From Ligilactobacillus pobuzihii E100301 = KCTC 13174 (GTDB lineage: Bacteria; Bacillota; Bacilli; Lactobacillales; Lactobacillaceae), in the NCBI RefSeq assembly GCF_000349725.1, contig NZ_KB714685.1, forward strand, positions 54,026 through 118,025: DNA of 64,000 nt, in the 5' to 3' direction. The notes under the pieces were generated by a model. The model made no database searches. It saw nothing but the letters and a program-made list of their open reading frames with translations, and was not told the DNA's origin. The translations under genes were made by a program, and so were the position numbers. Below, in pieces: positions 62,309 to 64,000 of the stretch (position 1 is its first letter; the number at the start of each line of letters is the position of its first letter).

Positions 62309-63553
62309 ATGACTACAATTAATTATACAAATGCAGCAGTTTACAACCACAACGCACAGGCTTTTGAAACCAACCACTATATCGTAGTTGACACAGGGTC
62401 GGGAAAGATCATTGCCACAGGTGCTGGTTTTGTTGATACAGATGTTCAAATTGATGAAACTATCGATATGCAAGGCAAGTATGTTATGCCAGGCATCATG
62501 AATGCTCATACACATATGACTAGTGTTCCAACATACTGGGTCAACGGTGGTGAAGATGATGAACACGATGACTCACGTGAGTTTAATACGATGTATGCAA
62601 TTAAAAATATGGAAGATGCAATCAATAACGGTATCACTTATATTCGTAATGTTGGAGCGGCTTATGATATTGACATGGAAATCAAGAAAATGCAGGAAAG
62701 CGGCATGATCAAAGGTCCAAAGGTAATGACTTCTGGACGAGCCTTTACGATGACAGGTGGTCATGGTTCTGGTAGCGGGATCGAAGTTGATGGAGTTGAA
62801 GCTATGATCCATGGTGTACGCACAGCCATGAAAAAGGGTGTGGATAACATCAAATTGATGGTGACTGGCGGAGTATTGAAAAACGGTGAAACTCCAGATG
62901 ATATTCAGTTTAATGAAGATGAAACTGCTGCCGCAGTGACCGAAGCCCACCATAAAGGTAAAACGGTCGCAGCACATGTTCAAGGTGCTCAAGGAGTCAA
63001 AGAAGCAGCACGTGCTGGCGTTGATACGGTAGAACATGCATTTAACATTGATGATGAAACTATTGAAATCTTTAAGGAACATGGAACAGTTGTTGTGCCA
63101 ACAATGAATGCCATGTACGCTATTTATCAATACGGTGAAAAGACAGTTCCTGAATGGGCACGCAATAAAGTGATCGTAAATATCAAAAAACACTTTGCTA
63201 GCATTACTAAAGCAGCTGCAGCAGGAATTCCCATCGCGATGGGGACAGACGCTGGGACACCTTATAATGGTTTTGAAAGTGAAAGTGCTTATGAAATGCA
63301 ATTATACGTTGATAAGGCCAATATGACACCAGCACAAGCAATTGACACAGCCACGATCAATTGTGCTCGTGCAATGCACATTGAAGAAGAATATGGCGAA
63401 ATTTCTGTTGGTAAATACGCTGACTTTATCGCGATGACAGAAAACCCATGTGAAGACATCGCTGTTATTCAAGGGAAAAAAGATGTTTATCAAAACGGTG
63501 TCAATGTTCACCGTGGAATTCCACAAGAAAAGATAAGCACAGTGACTGCATAA
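62309..63553 (+). CDS. Amidohydrolase-superfamily enzyme (prolidase/imidazolonepropionase-like)
   Basis: A 414-residue TIM-barrel metal hydrolase. Metal ligands: His pair in MNAHTHMTS near residue 68, a Lys (carbamylated) in NIKLMVTGG near 187, His in VAAHVQGAQ near 229, His in VEHAFNI near 249, and Asp in GTDAGTPYNGF near 319. N- and C-terminal strands form the small beta domain (VVDTGSGKIIATG, SVGKYADFIAMTENPCEDIA). The group includes peptide-cleaving prolidase-type enzymes; this would suit the peptide receptor upstream. True substrate unknown. AAGGAGA precedes the ATG. Confidence 0.88.
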   Translation: MTTINYTNAAVYNHNAQAFETNHYIVVDTGSGKIIATGAGFVDTDVQIDETIDMQGKYVMPGIMNAHTHMTSVPTYWVNGGEDDEHDDSREFNTMYAIKNMEDAINNGITYIRNVGAAYDIDMEIKKMQESGMIKGPKVMTSGRAFTMTGGHGSGSGIEVDGVEAMIHGVRTAMKKGVDNIKLMVTGGVLKNGETPDDIQFNEDETAAAVTEAHHKGKTVAAHVQGAQGVKEAARAGVDTVEHAFNIDDETIEIFKEHGTVVVPTMNAMYAIYQYGEKTVPEWARNKVIVNIKKHFASITKAAAAGIPIAMGTDAGTPYNGFESESAYEMQLYVDKANMTPAQAIDTATINCARAMHIEEEYGEISVGKYADFIAMTENPCEDIAVIQGKKDVYQNGVNVHRGIPQEKISTVTA

Positions 63554-63678
63554 TAGTATATCAGCAATTAAAATACAGCAAATTTAGAGCAGAAGGGTTT
63601 GTTGTAATTAAATTGAAAATATGGTTGGCAAATGAAATTTGCGTCACTCTGATTAAAATCAGACAAATAAAAGATTAG

Positions 63679-63780
63679 AAAAACGTAGAAGAAGGCAAGT
63701 ATGCTGATATGCTTTTAGTTGATGAAAATCTTTTAGCTGACGTTAGTGTCATTAAGGACGATCATAAAGAAGTATTCTAA
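63679..63780 (+). pseudogene. C-terminal fragment of a second amidohydrolase
   Basis: The frame 63679-63780 reads EEGKYADMLLVDENLLADVS and VIKDDHKEVF, which is the C-terminal strand region of amidohydrolases (compare SVGKYADFIAMTENPCEDIA in the intact gene). The rest is missing and a stop precedes it, so it is a gene relic. Its sequence is closer to other family members than to its intact neighbour, so it is not a simple tandem tail duplication. Confidence 0.65.
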
Positions 63781-63847
63781 AAAGAAAAAAATCAAGTAAA
63801 TTTTTATAAAAAATTATTGCTCATTCAATGTATTTGGATTATGCATA

Positions 63848-63911
63848 AAAACACAAAAGGCCTTGCTAAGCGCTAGATAATACGCGTTAGGCAAGGCTTT
63901 TGGTGTTTTTT
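63848..63911 (+). terminator. Strong terminator at the end of the window
   Basis: AAAAGGCCTTGCTAAGCG on the left pairs with CGTTAGGCAAGGCTTTT on the right, extended by AACAC/GTGTT, with a T run after 63905. Confidence 0.8.
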
Positions 63912-64000
63912 ATGGTATTTTGGTGATTAAGTAGGTTTTCAATTCATTCATGCCAAGAAATTAATGTGGCTTTAGGACCAGTAAAGGTAAAAATTGTGGG

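Noticed and set aside
62573-63301. A 242-codon open frame on the minus strand.
   Set aside because: It lies fully antisense to the clear amidohydrolase gene, has Cys/His-rich nonsense composition and no ribosome site; a shadow frame.

Overview
The window looks like the chromosome of a lactobacillus (family Lactobacillaceae, genus not determinable by eye). The DNA is AT-rich. TTG and GTG starts behind strong Shine-Dalgarno sequences are frequent. The gene content is typical: Man-family PTS, a glycerol-phosphate teichoic acid locus, a LysM-NlpC/P60 wall hydrolase, an OatA-like acyltransferase, an asparagine synthetase B, a T-box-controlled peptide-binding lipoprotein, and LacD with a fructose-type PTS. 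No rRNA, tRNA or CRISPR array was seen. Region 1 (1-7046): two galU copies, the first cut by the window edge, flank a Man-family PTS (EIIA, EIIB, EIIC, EIID) and a SIS-domain deglycase-like gene, probably for an Amadori compound or similar amino sugar. Its control is the most unusual signal here. A 54-residue protein that is only a CAT RNA-binding domain (the RNA-binding part of LicT/SacY antiterminators, with no PRD domains) sits behind a consensus cre site. It is followed by two RAT-like antiterminator/terminator switches in series. A second diverged copy of this cassette, without PTS genes, lies just before galU copy 2. Region 2 (7047-25412): a possible large structured RNA is followed by a wall-polymer locus. 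It holds a 1112-residue CDP-glycerol transferase-like protein, two DUF6270 + XcbB/CpsF-type hydrolase paralogues, the TagH/TagG exporter, three more CDP-glycerol transferase-family proteins, and a three-component (GT2, GtrA, polytopic DUF6020-like) glycosylation set. Together they would make, export and decorate a glycerol-phosphate polymer. Region 3 (25413-31026): a LysM-NlpC/P60 hydrolase, an aldehyde dehydrogenase, a hicAB toxin-antitoxin pair with its own operator-like palindrome, and asnB. Region 4 (31027-38176): a probable poly-gamma-glutamate operon (two uncharacterised membrane proteins, pgsB, pgsC, pgsA, and a membrane-anchored gamma-glutamyltransferase). Region 5 (38177-50247): mixed housekeeping genes. 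They include a circularly permuted glycine-betaine-type binding lipoprotein, a pRiA4b ORF-3-like gene and a fumarate-reductase-like flavoprotein each broken by a one-base homopolymer change, a ketopantoate reductase, a CpsB-like phosphatase, TerC, a HAD phosphatase, thioredoxin, and a MORN-repeat protein overlapping an OatA-like gene. Five copies of a palindromic intergenic repeat lie here; their long hairpins differ in sequence but keep pairing. Region 6 (50252-56158): an inward-facing tagatose/fructose set (lacD, PTS EIIBCA, PfkB kinase) read away from a divergent RpiR-type regulator, then an aldo/keto reductase. Region 7 (56159-64000): an accessory stretch with a decayed IS transposase, an unknown membrane protein, an orphan HicB-like protein, a T-box-controlled oppA-like gene, an amidohydrolase and a fragment of a second amidohydrolase. 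All calls come from reading sequence and translations. No database search was run.
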